From positions 62,001 through 126,000 of the forward strand of contig KV419448.1 in the NCBI GenBank assembly GCA_001630475.1: a stretch of 64,000 bases of DNA, written 5' to 3'. Shown here piece after piece: positions 34,567 to 46,507 of the stretch. This DNA comes from Sistotremastrum niveocremeum HHB9708. Taxonomy: Eukaryota; Basidiomycota; Agaricomycetes; Sistotremastrales; Sistotremastraceae. The position numbers and the translations under genes are program-made. The notes beneath the pieces were generated by a model that did no database searches, was not told the origin of the DNA, and saw nothing but the letters and a program-made list of their open reading frames with translations. Numbering within the stretch: position 1 is the stretch's first letter; each line of letters opens with the position of its first letter.

Positions 34567-37311
34567 CCATTCTCAAGACCAACGAGCGTCCTTCTTTCTA
34601 TTGTCCCGGCAATCAAGGGTTTTCGATCACCGCCCTCAAACTTTCCACAATGTTTTTATGGGTGATGTCCAGGGATGACGGAGCGGTCTTTCAATCTTGT
34701 TGGCCCCCGGACAACAAAAGGTGGGGCGGAAGCAGAAAATCTGACTAATAAGGGGATGTCAGGCTCACCGGAGTCTTTGCTATTTGCCGATTCACTGACT
34801 GGCAAGGAAAGATGGCACGCTTCCCAGTCTCCCAGAAAATTCCCTCGAAATCATAACTCTGAGGGGGGCTAGCATACGATTCCATCAGTCATGGTACAGG
34901 GCTCCTTCAGCGCGTCGATCCGAGCAATCTGAACACGGACACACAACTCGGAAGACTGCGCGCGAACCATCTCGGTGACAGCTATTATTGGCTCTGGCTA
35001 TGATCGATAGGGCCAGCAGTGGCCCAGCACTGTTTGGTCGAATCTCCGGGATTGCAAGGAAACATGAAATCGATATTGGAAAAACCTTCAATCCAGGCTT
35101 TCTCAGAATGGGTGAGTGCCTTGTTTTCGTGATCGTGTAAGACCGAGATCGGCTCCACATGATCAATTTGTTATCTCGACCGAAACGCACGTTCCATCTC
35201 CAAAGTTTCCACCGCCGCACAGATGGAGACCTATCAGAACAAATACAGGGCTGCACACCACCGCTTCTCAAGTCGGATGTCTACAAGTATTATGACAAAC
35301 TCGGTTGCGGCAATCTTCGGGTTTCTCAGCCCCTCGTCGTGGAAATAGAGATGCAATATGATACCCCTGGAGGGTCCGTCACTGAATCTTGCCGCTGGCG
35401 GTAGAATTTCGTCAGTGTTTGTTCACCGCGGAGCAGGACCCCTCGTCGAACGCGTCGATCGATCGGCCTTAGAAAGAAAGTGAGATGATTGGTCTTTAAT
35501 CCGTTCACAGGGAATTCTGGGGAATACCTCCCCAGTGACTGTCCGCTTTCCCACTGTACATCAGCTCGAGGGGAATACATGGCGCCGGAGAGGAACCTTG
35601 TCCGCACCAGGGCAATCAACAATCAACAAACGCAACCCCCGGGATCTGTAGAGCGCCTAAACACACGGGGTCTAATTCAGGCATGACTGTGGGTTCCAGC
35701 GTGAATGAACCCCCTTCTCTTGAGTAAAATGAATTTAACTGCCAAAATGCTACCGCCGCTCCAGACTATCGACGATTTTCAAATGTGCTGGGCCCACGAA
35801 GCGTATAGTGGAGAAATATCGTGACTGTCATTGCCACTGACCACTTGACTTCGAAGTTTCTCCAGACTCGGGCTGTCTCTGACCTCGAAGAACAATAGGA
35901 TTGCAGCTTGCGGTACAGTCCGTCAAGCTATCCACTTCCAGAGCAAGACCTGCAGACCCTCGATTGTTTTTTGCACCCGCTGCCTCCCATTCACCAGCTT
36001 TCGACCAACTACGAGGGCATCTCACGGTGAACGGGATCAAGAGCAACGTTGGAAATTCGATCAGGGTCTCGGTTGAGTCGGAAGAGGAACAGAATGGGAA
36101 GGGGAAAGAGACTTCAAACCTCAAGGAGATTGTTAACATTTATCATCACTTGAGCACAGTCCGACGCTCGCAATACAGAGTGGCCGGCTGAGCGCTGATC
36201 GTGCATCGCTCGACGGCGCAAACTCCGGCATCTCATCAATTATCGTCTCAAACTCCGGAAAAGCATTCGAAAAATTGTTGACATAGATGGGGGAGATGAT
36301 CATTTCCTTTGAAGTCTAGAAGAGCTTCCGATCTTGACAGGTTTGGTGCTGGCATACCCGTTTCCAATTTGCAGTGCTAATAGTCGAATGAAGCCTTTGG
36401 TAAACAGGCATCAACACAGTGGCGTGGTATCAAGGCGATAACGGAGGCTCAATTCCGAATCCAGCGAAGTCTATCAAGATGAGCTTGTGTGCACAGATAA
36501 AATCGACTAAAATTGTCATGGGATGATTCAATGTATATACATTCGGATAGCCCAAAACCGGAGGAAATAGTGGTAATATGAGAGCCCTAGAGATATAATT
36601 TCGCTGGTGGTTTCTCGAAAATGCGTGTATGACGCTTATGATCATCCTTCATCGGAAACTGGAAGTATCTGGGTCTATTGTAGCCCTCTATGGGTAACGG
36701 CATGATCCCCCTTTTTTATTGTATTCGATGCGCAATATTCGCTCTGCATGATCACGGACTCGAGAAAGCCATTTCGTAAGACGGAGCCTAGCGGTCCGCA
36801 CTTCCGGGCGCTTTTCACCCTTCTGCTTCTCGCCTCAACTTCCAACTCTTCTTCGAGTCCTCGATCCATATGCATCAGCCTCCTCAAAGGCTACTACACG
36901 CCAACGCCATCAAGCATAAATGCATCACTATATCTATATGTCCCAGCCATCAAGCTCTGGAGTAAAACGCCCCATTGTTCAAATTTTCGTCGTCAAGCCT
37001 GAGCACAAGGTCCTGCTCCACCGACGACCGCCCAAGCACTTCTCTCATCATTATCAATACAAAGCACAGTCTTCTTCAACTTCGGCACTATACAAACAGC
37101 CTTCTACTATCCCTGACTCGGAGCCTTCATCAATAGATGAATAGGAGAATGGTCAGCTGCCTTTACGTCGGATGGTCTGTGATTCAATCAATGTCGATGA
37201 TTGGGAGCTCGGATGATTGGATTCCGGGTCGAGGAGATGGAGATGGGATGGGTATATGAATGAGGGGAGTCGAGAGATTGCGAGCGGTCCTCTTGGATTC
37301 GAGATTTGAAG
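34567..37311. other. Gene-poor stretch upstream of the sugar transporter
   Basis: About 2.7 kb in which every open frame is below 130 codons and none shows a recognised domain. Longest are 34885-35271 and 35828-36139 (minus) and 35901-36191 (plus). No RNA gene or ordered repeat was seen. Confidence 0.4.
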
Positions 37312-39147
37312 ATGGGCAAAGGAGTAAGTAGAGACCACATCGACTCATTGGATGTAGTCTGACTTACGCACAGTACAATGCTGCTATCGCTGCGAATCCC
37401 GTGAGTACATTCAAGAGCATGATGTAAATTTGAACTAACGGCTGTGGGTAGTACATCGTCGGTACATTCGCCTGTATAGGCGGAGGCCTATTCGGCCTCG
37501 ACATCTCGTCTATGTCAGGCGTCCTCAACGTCTGTCCCCCCAACTCCCCTATCCCTCTCCAATTGCAAACCTCACACATTTCAGAATCCATCCTATCTAC
37601 GCGTCTTCGACCATCCAGGTCCGAACGCCCAAGGCGCGATTGTAGCTTCCATGCCCGCAGGCTCCCTCGTCGGCGCTCTCATCGTCGGAAAACTCGCCGA
37701 CAGAATCGGTCGAAAGAAGACAATCATTATATCCGGTATAATCTGGGTCATCGGCTCCATCCTCCAATGCGCATCAATTGTACGTCCCTCCCCATCATCA
37801 GCCTTTTACAACTATATATTAATCGACGATAAAGAACCGCGGAATGCTCGTCGTAGGCCGTATAATCTCCGGCCTCTCAGTCGGTCTAGCATCCGCCACC
37901 GTCCCACTCTACCAAGCCGAAATCAGCGCCCCTTCCATCCGCGGCCGATTAATCTCCTTCCAACAATGGGCAATAACATGGGGTATTCTCCTCCAATATT
38001 TTGTCCAATTCGGCTGCTCGTATATCAACGGTGTCGCTTCATTCCGGATCCCTTGGGCTCTGCAGATGATCCCTGCTATACTCCTTTCGAGTGGGATGAT
38101 GTTCTTCCCTGAGAGTCCGCGTTGGTTAATCGATCATGGAAGGGACGAAGAAGCGCTCCAGATCCTCGCTGACGTTCATGGAAAGGGAGACGCGGCTGTT
38201 CCACTCGTTCAACTCGAATACACCGAGATCCACAATCAAGTCAAATTCGAACGAAGCGAAGGGTCTAAATCCTATGTCGACCTGCTCAAACCCGGTATCT
38301 TCCGCCGAGTGGGTCTAGGAATGTCCCTCCAAATGTGGTCTCAACTCACAGGAATGAACATAATGATGTATTACATCATCTACGTATTCCAAGGCGCAGG
38401 ACTCACCGGTACCCGAGGAAACCTCATCGCAGACTCCGTGCAATACGTTTTAAACGTCGCACTCACCGTCCCTGCAATTATCTACATCGATAAATGGGGC
38501 CGAAGACCAATGCTCATTATCGGTCTAACACTAATGGCATTCTGGCTCTTCCTCGTCGGAGGTCTTCAATCGCGCTTCGGACACTGGGGTCTCGTATCCG
38601 GTTCAGAAGTATGGGTCATATCCGACCATCCGGGACTAACGAAATTCATAATCGTATGCTCATACCTCTTCGTCTGCTCCTTCGCCATCACAATGGGACC
38701 CGTATCATGGACGTACCCCGCTGAAATATTCCCCATGCGCGTTCGAGCAAAAGCAGTATCGTTAGCGACAGCTACGAATTGGGTGTTTAATTTTGCATTG
38801 GCGTGGGCTGTTCCGCCTGCGCTTGCTAGTATTGGACCGAAGACTTATTATATCTTTGGAGCGTTTAATGCTGCGGGGTTGATTCATGTGTTGTTTATGT
38901 TTCCGGAGACGAAGGGGTGTACGCTTGAGGAGGTTGAGGAGATATTTGGGCAGGGACATGTGTTTGATGCGTGGAATGTGAGTTGTCGTTTGCTCTCTTC
39001 ATTCAGATTTATGGATTTTAAATCGTGGTATAGATCAATTCGAATGTTAAGAAGAGTTTGGAGGAGGTGTTGGCTCAGAGTGAGGGGAAAAGTGAAAAGC
39101 ATTCGGGGAGTATGGACGAGAAGTACGTCGGGGATGATAAGAGTTGA
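37312..39147 (+). CDS. MFS hexose-type sugar transporter
   Basis: Six exons: 37312-37323, 37374-37400, 37452-37529, 37585-37779, 37835-38977, 39034-39147; 522 aa. The first two exons are 12 and 27 nt, giving MGKGYNAAIAANPYIVGTFA. Sugar-porter signatures are all present: GKLADRIGRKK after TM2, GRIISGLSVG, PESPRWLIDHGR after TM6, QMWSQLTGMN in TM7, DKWGRRPMLI and PETKG after TM12. The length and 12-TM plan fit plasma-membrane hexose/H+ symporters, closest in style to fungal high-affinity glucose or xylose importers. The C-terminal tail is short and charged, without a sensor extension. Substrate range cannot be told from sequence. Confidence 0.93.
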
Positions 39148-39493
39148 TTCTTTCGAAATGTTGCTTCTGAAGTGTATTTGCACGACTCTCTGTATATGTA
39201 ACACGCGCACAGCTTGGTAAATGTATCATCACTTGACACAGAACGTTGTAGCGAGGCTCGAGACGTTCAGCTGGGCAGAGATGCAAAATAAGCGCTCGGG
39301 GTCTCAATCATACTTTCTTACTTTCGCAACACTCTTATAACTATTATAGCAGGTAGAGAAACGCACGGACGAGACCCAAATGATATAGGAGAATGATATC
39401 CCTCGATAACCCTACAAAAAGAAAATTATACGATATAATATACTATTCGACCAACACCAAAAACCACACCTGCTCCCGAAGAAACATCACGAA
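39148..39493. other. Convergent spacer
   Basis: About 350 bases between the ends of the transporter and the peroxygenase gene; nothing recognised. Confidence 0.4.
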
Positions 39494-40377
39494 TTACGCC
39501 GCTTTCTGAATCAACCCCTTTACATTATTCGTCTTCAATATCCCAAAAGGCTCCGGACGCGTCCAATCATCAGGTAATCTCTCTTCACCAAGCCACGCTT
39601 TTATCCTTTCAGCACTAACCACTCTTCCACTCCCTTCATTGTCCTCGTCGAAATTGCCCACACCAAGAACACACATAATCTTCGCACTCTCCCCCCACGC
39701 AAACGCCTCATGTACAAAATCCAACTTCGTCGACGGAGGAGAGATAGCTTTGTCTCTGCGTTGGCGAGCACGTTTTATATCGGACATTCCGAGGCCGGGA
39801 TTGGGGGAGGTTGGGTGGGGGGTTGTACAGTCTGATAGGAGGGCGGCGAGGAGGGAGGGGGAGGGGGATGTTGGTGCGTATAGCTTTCCTTTTATTTCTT
39901 CTCCGGATTGTGGGGAGTGGGGAGTGGGGGATTTGGAGTCGGAGGGGAATGATTTGAGGGAAAGATGGATCGGAAGTGCATTTTCGTGCACTAGCGAAGC
40001 GTCATGTTCGATCACACCATGCAGCGCAAGCGCATGTAAACTCCTAATCCTCAATTTCGGCCAAGGTGTCCATTTGATATATCCAGCCGTCCAAAGACCC
40101 GCGAGAGTGATGAAGATCGAAAAAGGGAGGGAGGCGTTGTAGACGGTTTGGAGGGCGCGGATGAGTTGGATGGGGGAGATGTCGAGGCCGTTGTGTGGAC
40201 TATTAGTGATTGAGAAGATGTTAGTAATGTGAGGGAGGAAGGGATGGGGAGGGGAGGAGGGACGTACATGTATCCGTGGTTTGCGAGGACGTTTAGTGCG
40301 GGACAGGGAGAACGACTATCCGTTGGTCTGGCGGGGACGAAAGGAGGGATCGAAGTACTCATTGTTTTATTCGACAT
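39494..40377 (-). CDS. Short heme-thiolate peroxidase/peroxygenase (chloroperoxidase family)
   Basis: Exons 40268-40377 and 39494-40199, intron 40200-40267 (68 nt); 271 aa. The haem-thiolate ligand motif SPCPALNVLANHGYIPHNG sits near residues 22-40, and the acid-base motif EHDASLVHENA follows near residue 100. These define the family of unspecific peroxygenases and chloroperoxidases, which transfer oxygen from H2O2 to C-H bonds or oxidise halide. The protein starts MSNKTMSTSIPPFVPARP without a signal peptide, so it is a short, possibly intracellular member. A TATA element lies 100 nt upstream. Confidence 0.88.
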
Positions 40378-40476
40378 AGTTATTGTCGAGGGCGAAACGA
40401 ATGAGGATGTCAAGGAAACGCGAACGCGGGTAGGAATGCGGACGTAGATGGAGATGGGAGGCAGGGCATTGGGTTC

Positions 40477-40484
40477 TTATATAG
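40477..40484 (-). promoter_or_regulatory. TATA box of the peroxygenase gene
   Basis: CTATATAA on the minus strand about 100 nt upstream of the ATG at 40377. Confidence 0.5.
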
Positions 40485-41005
40485 TGAAAGAGGTGAGACC
40501 ATGACTGTGATCGATCGATCAAGTGGAGATACGTTGATACGTTGAGCGTCTTGAGACAACCTAAGACAATCACAACGTGGAAAGAAGCATCGCGGAACGG
40601 ACTCACGGCTTCGGATCAGCATCATCACAGCCCCTCACCCTGCAGTCCTGCAGATCCACGCATCCACATCCAGGATAAGACGGCCCCGAGAGTGAGACCC
40701 CCAGCCATCCAAGCCACGCTCTCTGCCAGAACACAGCAGTTCCACTTCATCAATCCCCATCCCGCTATCAAATACGCCCATCCCGCTCATACAATATTCT
40801 TCCAATCCGCCACCCAACACAACGTGTTCACCGCACTTAATCGTATCAATGACGAAAGAGTAAGACAAAGCCAGTGTGTACAGCCACGACTTGAACGTGT
40901 AACGGGGTCTCAGTCGAGGAGCGGGCAGGTGTAATTCCCGGGCGCTAACGCTATAGCAGCGAGCGCTTGTGCGGGCGATTGAACAGAATTTGGGGTGGGA
41001 TGAGC
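40485..41005. other. Peroxygenase upstream region
   Basis: About 520 bases; frames on both strands under 131 codons, no recognised domain. Confidence 0.35.
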
Positions 41006-41570
41006 CTAGTCGGGCGATTCGGAGGGTGTCGGATGAGTCGGATGCACGAGGCTATCGCTTGTCCGATCGAATACTACTACGAATCGTATCGCTCGATGTT
41101 GATCGGTCTGGAGTCTTTGAGTGAATGTGAATGGGCCAGAACTGCTGTGTTGGTATCTCGCGGGAATGAGGGTACGGATGTACTGAGAAGTTGAGAGAGA
41201 AGAGGGACGGAGGTCACGAGATCGATTTTCATGAGAATAGAGGCATGACATGAGGCCTGAGGCATCGGCGTCAAAGTCTGAATAGCGGAGGTGGACGAAG
41301 AAGAAAGAGGTGTTATCGTCGGCGAGACCGGCTGAGAACATCGGTACCAAGTGAGTCAACCCTGCAAACTCCAAGCATCGTTGATTCTAAAACATCGTAC
41401 CATTGGTAATACCAATCTCGTCAGGCTCATTGATCAATCCAAAAGTGCCATAGCGTTACTATAATGATACTAAAGCGTCAATCATCATCTGACTCGTTCA
41501 CGTTGAACAACTCACCCCGCTCGCCCGAATTTTCGTGCCATTCGTCATCATGATTAGCGCCTACTCAGCC
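41006..41570 (-). pseudogene. Relic related to the 56.2-56.7 kb relic
   Basis: No intact gene. Short blocks match the 56.2-56.7 kb stretch in order: the phrase TTAGCGCCT.CTCAGCC on the plus strand at about 41551 (also about 56647) and CGGCTGAGAACATC at about 41327 (also about 56464). On the minus strand both read MFSA-L-D. Probably two decayed copies of one gene of unknown function. Confidence 0.3.
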
Positions 41571-41677
41571 TCAGACAATTTTAGAAGAAATGGGGTCGTT
41601 TCATGATGACTCTTTAGTTAATCATCTTGATTTTAAAGGAGTGTTTTGGCTCTAAAGTCTTAGATAATGGCTCCGAT

Positions 41678-42045
41678 ATGAGCCGCCAGGACTTGCCAGT
41701 GGTCGCAGTGAAATATAAATCAGAAAATACGAACGGAAGTTGCCGCGAGCGCTCTCTTTCGCTCGTCTCGGACGACAGCAACGGACGAGGTGGTGGTGAT
41801 GGTGGGCATTGCTTTTGCGAGTGGGTAAGCTTATCTTGTCCTTTATATTACTGACATTGTCTCAGCAAATGGTCATGTCTCTCGCGAGCGCAAATAGGTC
41901 AGATGTGTCAATGCACGTGACGAGACCAGAAGGACGACCGGAATATCTCTCCAGATTGAAGAAGCATCTTCTAGGTTTATCCTCATCATCCCGCTTCCAA
42001 CCTCTCGATACGACCGGGTCGACCCTCCCCCGTCTCAACCAGTAA
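41678..42045 (+). CDS. Possible small hypothetical protein
   Basis: A candidate two-exon gene: ATG at 41678 (MSRQDLPVVAVKYK), a 41-nt GT-AG intron at 41825-41865, and stop at 42043-42045, about 108 aa. The intron is shorter than others in the window and the frame around it is also open from an upstream non-ATG start, so this is weak. Gly-rich middle, basic tail, no domain recognised. Confidence 0.3.
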
Positions 42046-42512
42046 AATCGATGTGGTCACCCTGCTTGAGCGAATTGTTCTTGTCATCCGTATTGGTACT
42101 GGGTCCGTTGTTTTTCTAATAAGCTCAGGGCGCAACCTCGTCGGCGCTTCTGTTCTTTAGGCTTTCAAATACACTAGTACCAATGCGTTCATAAGGTCAA
42201 ACATTTTCTTCGTATCGTACAATTCGATCCAAAACCGGCTTCACGTCGCAACGGCCGATATTTCCGAAACGCCAATATATCCACAAAACACTATACAGCA
42301 CCGGGTGTGTCTGGCATGACATCTGTTGACGTGATATAAGGAGTTCGGATCTGGAAGTCCGTGCAACTGCTAAATGACCACTCACCACCTCAGGGGCCCG
42401 GGCTGCACTGGTTGGTGAAAGTATTACAAATACAAGCTTGAGAATAAATCAAGAAGTGCAGAAAAAAGAGTGAAAATGTCCTCACTACCACACTCCAGGT
42501 CAGAACCACACT

Positions 42513-42742
42513 TCTGCACGATTGGTACAAGTAAGCCATGTCCTACTTCAAAAAGCGCATATGTGTATATATATATAACTTACCTGACCTTCAGGACAGA
42601 ATGGAGGCTCTGTACCGTTTGCTGTCCCCGACATCATGAGCACCCCGGGAAGCTTGATTTGATCAGGATTATCGAGCGAGGCCCTGGTGACGTGCAAGAG
42701 GCATGCCAGGATAGGAGTCAAAGATAAGATGGAGTAGCGCAT
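42513..42742 (-). CDS. Small secreted protein (3' end uncertain)
   Basis: First exon 42584-42742 encodes a signal peptide of about 21 residues (MRYSILSLTPILACLLHVTRA) written in part here, then SLDNPDQIKLPG, MMSGTANGTEPP and FCPEGQ. The next exon begins at 42513 with KCGSDLECGSED after a 70-nt intron (42514-42583). The Cys pattern CPEGQKC...C resembles short fungal cysteine-containing secreted proteins. The end is unclear: the second exon may run to a stop near 42425 or splice again near 42490. A TATA-like element lies about 50 nt upstream. Confidence 0.55.
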
Positions 42743-42793
42743 AGCTGGTGGGTGGTGGGTGGTTGCTGCAGAGTCTTTGTCAGGTCACACTCT

Positions 42794-42800
42794 TATTTAT
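42794..42800 (-). promoter_or_regulatory. TATA-like element of the small secreted protein
   Basis: ATAAATA on the minus strand, 52 nt upstream of the ATG at 42742. Confidence 0.45.
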
Positions 42801-43475
42801 GCATTTGGTGGCACGGCGAGGGTTTCCTAGATGCTTTCATTTTCACACATCAAGTTCTCACAGGGCCTCACACGTTCGTACCCCTAAGGAATGGTAACAT
42901 TCGGCTTGTCTTCGGCTTGATATCTAGACCTTACACTCCTGAACCTTAGACCCCGGATTGGTCCAGTTGTTTGTCGCTGCAATTCAAAATGATGTCTGGG
43001 CCTTTCATGCCGGACAAGATGCGATCAGTGGACAATGGCACGAAGGCGCCTCAGTGCGTCTTCTGATACGGCATGGGGTCGAAAGACTCAGTCGTACCAT
43101 GGGATCCGCCCTGAGTCGAACGCTGCCGAGACATCTTCAAATGAATGCTGCCACTCGGACTTCTCCACTCGGCAGTCCTCAACTGCTGTTTGAGTTCCAT
43201 ATCAAGGGGCCTCCGAGGCTGGTACAAACAAAGTAGGTTGGCTCGTTGATGGATGCGTTAAACCCCCTCCCCTCCCCCCCTATCAGTCAAAGAATATACT
43301 CATTCATTACAGAACAACAAGCCGGACCCATTCTCTCCAGTTCTTCTCGCGATTAGTACCTTTAATGTATGAAGGGGATTTGAGTTGAGGTCTGGCATCT
43401 CGGCAGGTTTCGTACCCCGCCCGCGCGGCATCGTCGGCTCCAAACCTAGATCGTCCAGGCTCAAGATAGACCCCT
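42801..43475. other. Intergenic stretch
   Basis: About 675 bases; a C-tract (43265-43281) and no supported gene. Confidence 0.35.
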
Positions 43476-43571
43476 GGCACCGCTCTCATTTCCTCTTGAG
43501 AGCGGTGAGCATGGCACCGCTCTCATTTCCTCTTGAGAGCGGTGAGCATGGCACCGCTCTCATTTCCTCTT
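43476..43571. repeat. 37-bp tandem repeat with an internal hairpin
   Basis: Two and a half perfect copies of a 37-bp unit starting GGCACCGCTCTC at 43476, 43513 and 43550. Within each complete unit ACCGCTCTC pairs with GAGAGCGGT across a 10-nt loop, so the array can form successive hairpins on either strand. It lies between genes, 235 bases beyond the 3' end of the 297-aa gene. Confidence 0.85.
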
Positions 43572-43806
43572 CCGGCGACTAACGTGTGATCTCGGGATAA
43601 TCCCAGAGCTCAAAAACTGATGGGATGTCGTTCGCAGTTCTGTGGTTCCAGTGATCATAGTCTTTATTTTGTAGCCATTGAATACATTGTTGCGAACACA
43701 TGAGAATTCACGGACACGACAGTAACCGACAAACCAGCAAACACCACCATCCTCAGTAAGAGCCCAAAAATTTTTATTCCGAAGCTCGAACAAATTTGAT
43801 GCCTGA

Positions 43807-44802
43807 CTACAATTCGTCCCCGTCTCCGCATATGCTGCCCGCGACAACTCTCACCTCAACATCCAGATCATCCGGCGACACATTATGTTCCTGATCCAGT
43901 ACGCTCGCAGTCGTGAATGGCAGGTGGAACATGTGCCGCTCATAGTGACTCGCGAGCTCCGCGCTAGGGGACTCCATCCACCCGGTCTGTGGGTAGACAA
44001 GTCGGCATACGCGTCTCTGACAGCACCTAAAGAAACTCGCCATCGGCAGATAGCTAGCAAAGGTCATAACATCCCCAACCAACAGGGACATTTCGCGGCC
44101 GCCAACACTGCGCTCAAAAAACAACACCTTTGTGCAGCTCGCTGTTCCTTCTTTCAGATACGAGAACTCACGACAGGCACGAGGATCCTTTGTGAGCCAC
44201 TCAGTCTTCTTCCAAAGGGTCCACCCTTGCCGAACGGAGGTAAGCTCAGCTTCAATTGCCGGGAAAGTCGATAGCGGGGCGAAGAGTTCCAGTCTGCCCA
44301 CACTTCCCATGGCTGATAAGCCTGGAATATCCAAGTCTCTCCCCTCCAGATAGGATCGCACGGCATGGCCCACCATTATCACTGTTTCGGTTTCCATCAT
44401 CTCCAGAACTCCACTGACATCGGCGAAGCACGGGCTGAGGAACCTTTGCATGCGCTCCCCTAGCATATGAGATAGCGCCAGGCGGCCTGATGGACTCGAT
44501 TTGGCGGTTTCAAGGGTGTGCAAAAGGCCTCGTGGGTAACTGAGGTTTAAATTAGTCTGTAATTGTATATCACGAGAGTGATACATACAAGTGCTGGCGC
44601 AGCTGAGCCCACGGGATAGGGCGACTACGGCTCATGTCGGTGTGCCAGACTTCCTCGTCTGAACTGGCCGAAAGTTCAGTGAGCCCAAACGGAGGACCAT
44701 CACTATTGATGTGATGTCAGGGACCATGTAACTGAGGTGCGTTGACTACAATCACCTGTCAATAGAGCTCCGGGGACTCGCAGCACTTTCTTGTAGGTCC
44801 AT
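43807..44802 (-). CDS. Unrecognised 297-aa protein (weak nucleotidyltransferase-like look)
   Basis: Exons 44756-44802, 44589-44702 and 43807-44539; 297 aa, start ATG at 44802 (MDLQESAASPRSSI). After an acidic leader the core reads ETETVIMVGHAVRSYLEGRD then LDIPGL and GRLELFAPLSTFPAIEAEL. The pattern of a Gly motif followed by DLD and a second acidic strand recalls nucleotidyltransferase-like folds seen in repeated Agaricomycetes families, but the match is too weak to name a function. Splicing is clean and the gene looks intact. First gene of the accessory island. Confidence 0.7.
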
Positions 44803-45089
44803 TGTAATAGGGATTCGTGTCGCACGAATGGTGTCAGTTGGTGAAATTTTCACCAATCGGGATTTGCCGAACCAAGATAGCCGCAGAGCCTGCCCATGAC
44901 GTCACATTCCAGTGCGACGTCGAACATCAAGCAACTTATTTCTACTTCTGCTAATTTGGTTACTCAAAAGGCCATCTGACTCCTTGCACGATAGACCAGG
45001 CCCGGGCTGTTTCCTCCTTCTTCCGCAAGCTCATCAGAGGCGAGGGATCTTCCCAAATTGGATGGGGTAACCGTCGTTCTACAAAGTTT

Positions 45090-46290
45090 CTAGAGGCGCT
45101 CAGCTAGATCGTATTGTTAGGAGTTGCTGCGGCAGCGGGGTCAGATAATTGTCACATACACCCCAATCAATGATCCCATAATGTGCCGGATGCTGAAGGA
45201 TTTGCGTCGGAGTGGTCTCCGCTGGTAATGGAGCGTGGTCATCAGGCCATCTGTACGGGTGTGCAGTAGCCTGCCAGCGCTGCAGGTACAAGTCGAAGTG
45301 CTGTTGGGCATATCGGGACAGGATGCCGACTATGATGTCGCTGCAAAGTCAGAGCATTTTGAGTCACGCAATGGAATAGATTTACGGTTACGTTAGCATA
45401 CCTGGCTATTGAGCCATCATGACAGCCATTGCGCGCATTCAATCCAAGGGCTCCCAACAATGTGTTCAAAGTCGCGATGCGGTGAGGGTCATAATTGGCA
45501 ATGAAGTCAGTTGAAATATGTCGTGCGACGGCAGCATCGGCATATTGGTGGACTGATTCGGCCACAGGTTCTACCCAATTGAACATGGGGAGGCGGGGTG
45601 GGGACCGGTCATTCCACCGTCGCACATGTGCGTGGAGAGAATGCACGACTGATGGGACCATGAGCAGGCTGCTACACTTTCGGGCATGGACATGCATGGG
45701 AAATACTTGTGATCGGCATCAGTGTCAGGACAGGAGCCATTGAGCTGCCGACGTACCTTGGTGAATCGCAACATATTGCATGAACTTGCCAGCAGGAGAT
45801 TCCGTGTCTCGCAAAGGATGTACGAGGCACCAGAGCATGGCGAGCGAACGTTCATCTATAGCATAGGACACAGCGAGGGAGTGCTTGGTCGAAAGACAGA
45901 GGGTGCCTAGAATCCATGTTTGATTCAAGCCCTCGACGCTTGTGTACATGGCATTCGAAGGGATGATTACTTGTCCACGGCGCACTTGCTCCCCGGCCAA
46001 CACATATCTGATGGACGTCCTAAAGTATGGTCAGCAGTGTGACGCGTTGCACACGAGCACACTCACAGAGGGATGTCCTCATTGTGCCTGTCACGATAAA
46101 ACTGCTGCAGCTTGATCGGATGGTCAAGGGGATGTTCTGCGAGTACGTATTGGAAGTTCTCTAGTTGTAGATGGGTCAGATTGGGAATACCGGAGGGCTC
46201 ATGATCGTCGGGGTCGGAGAGCTCATGGTCGTCAATGTCGGAGGGCTCGGGGGGTTCGAAGTCGGAGGGCTCATGATCGTCGATTTCCAT
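45090..46290 (-). CDS. Unrecognised 327-aa protein with EPSD-type repeats
   Basis: Five exons: 46067-46290, 45757-46019, 45402-45705, 45162-45340, 45090-45103 (the last is 14 nt); 327 aa. Start ATG at 46290. Residues 1-35 are an acidic tandem repeat built from DDHEPSD, EPPEPSD, DDHELSD and DDHEPSG. The remainder is alpha-helical in look, His- and Trp-rich (SLLMVPSVVHSLHAHVRRWN, LSRYAQQHFDLYLQRWQ), ending GIIDWAERL. No family is recognised. It starts 218 bases from the integrase gene and is divergent from it. Confidence 0.68.
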
Positions 46291-46507
46291 TGCCCACCAG
46301 TGCCGTCGTCGTGCGGTGCAAAGTCTGTAGACGGCTTCGGCCGAAACTTCCGAGCGGAAGATAGTCACGTGACAGAATGAGTCAGCCTGCCTTGTTTGTG
46401 TCTGTCGTTGTTTGTTTCTGTTGTTGGTGTTGGCTTAACTGTGACCAACTGTGACGCAAGGCGGTAAAGTTCTCTCCCTCCCTTCTGCGCGACTCGCGCG
46501 GGGTGCG

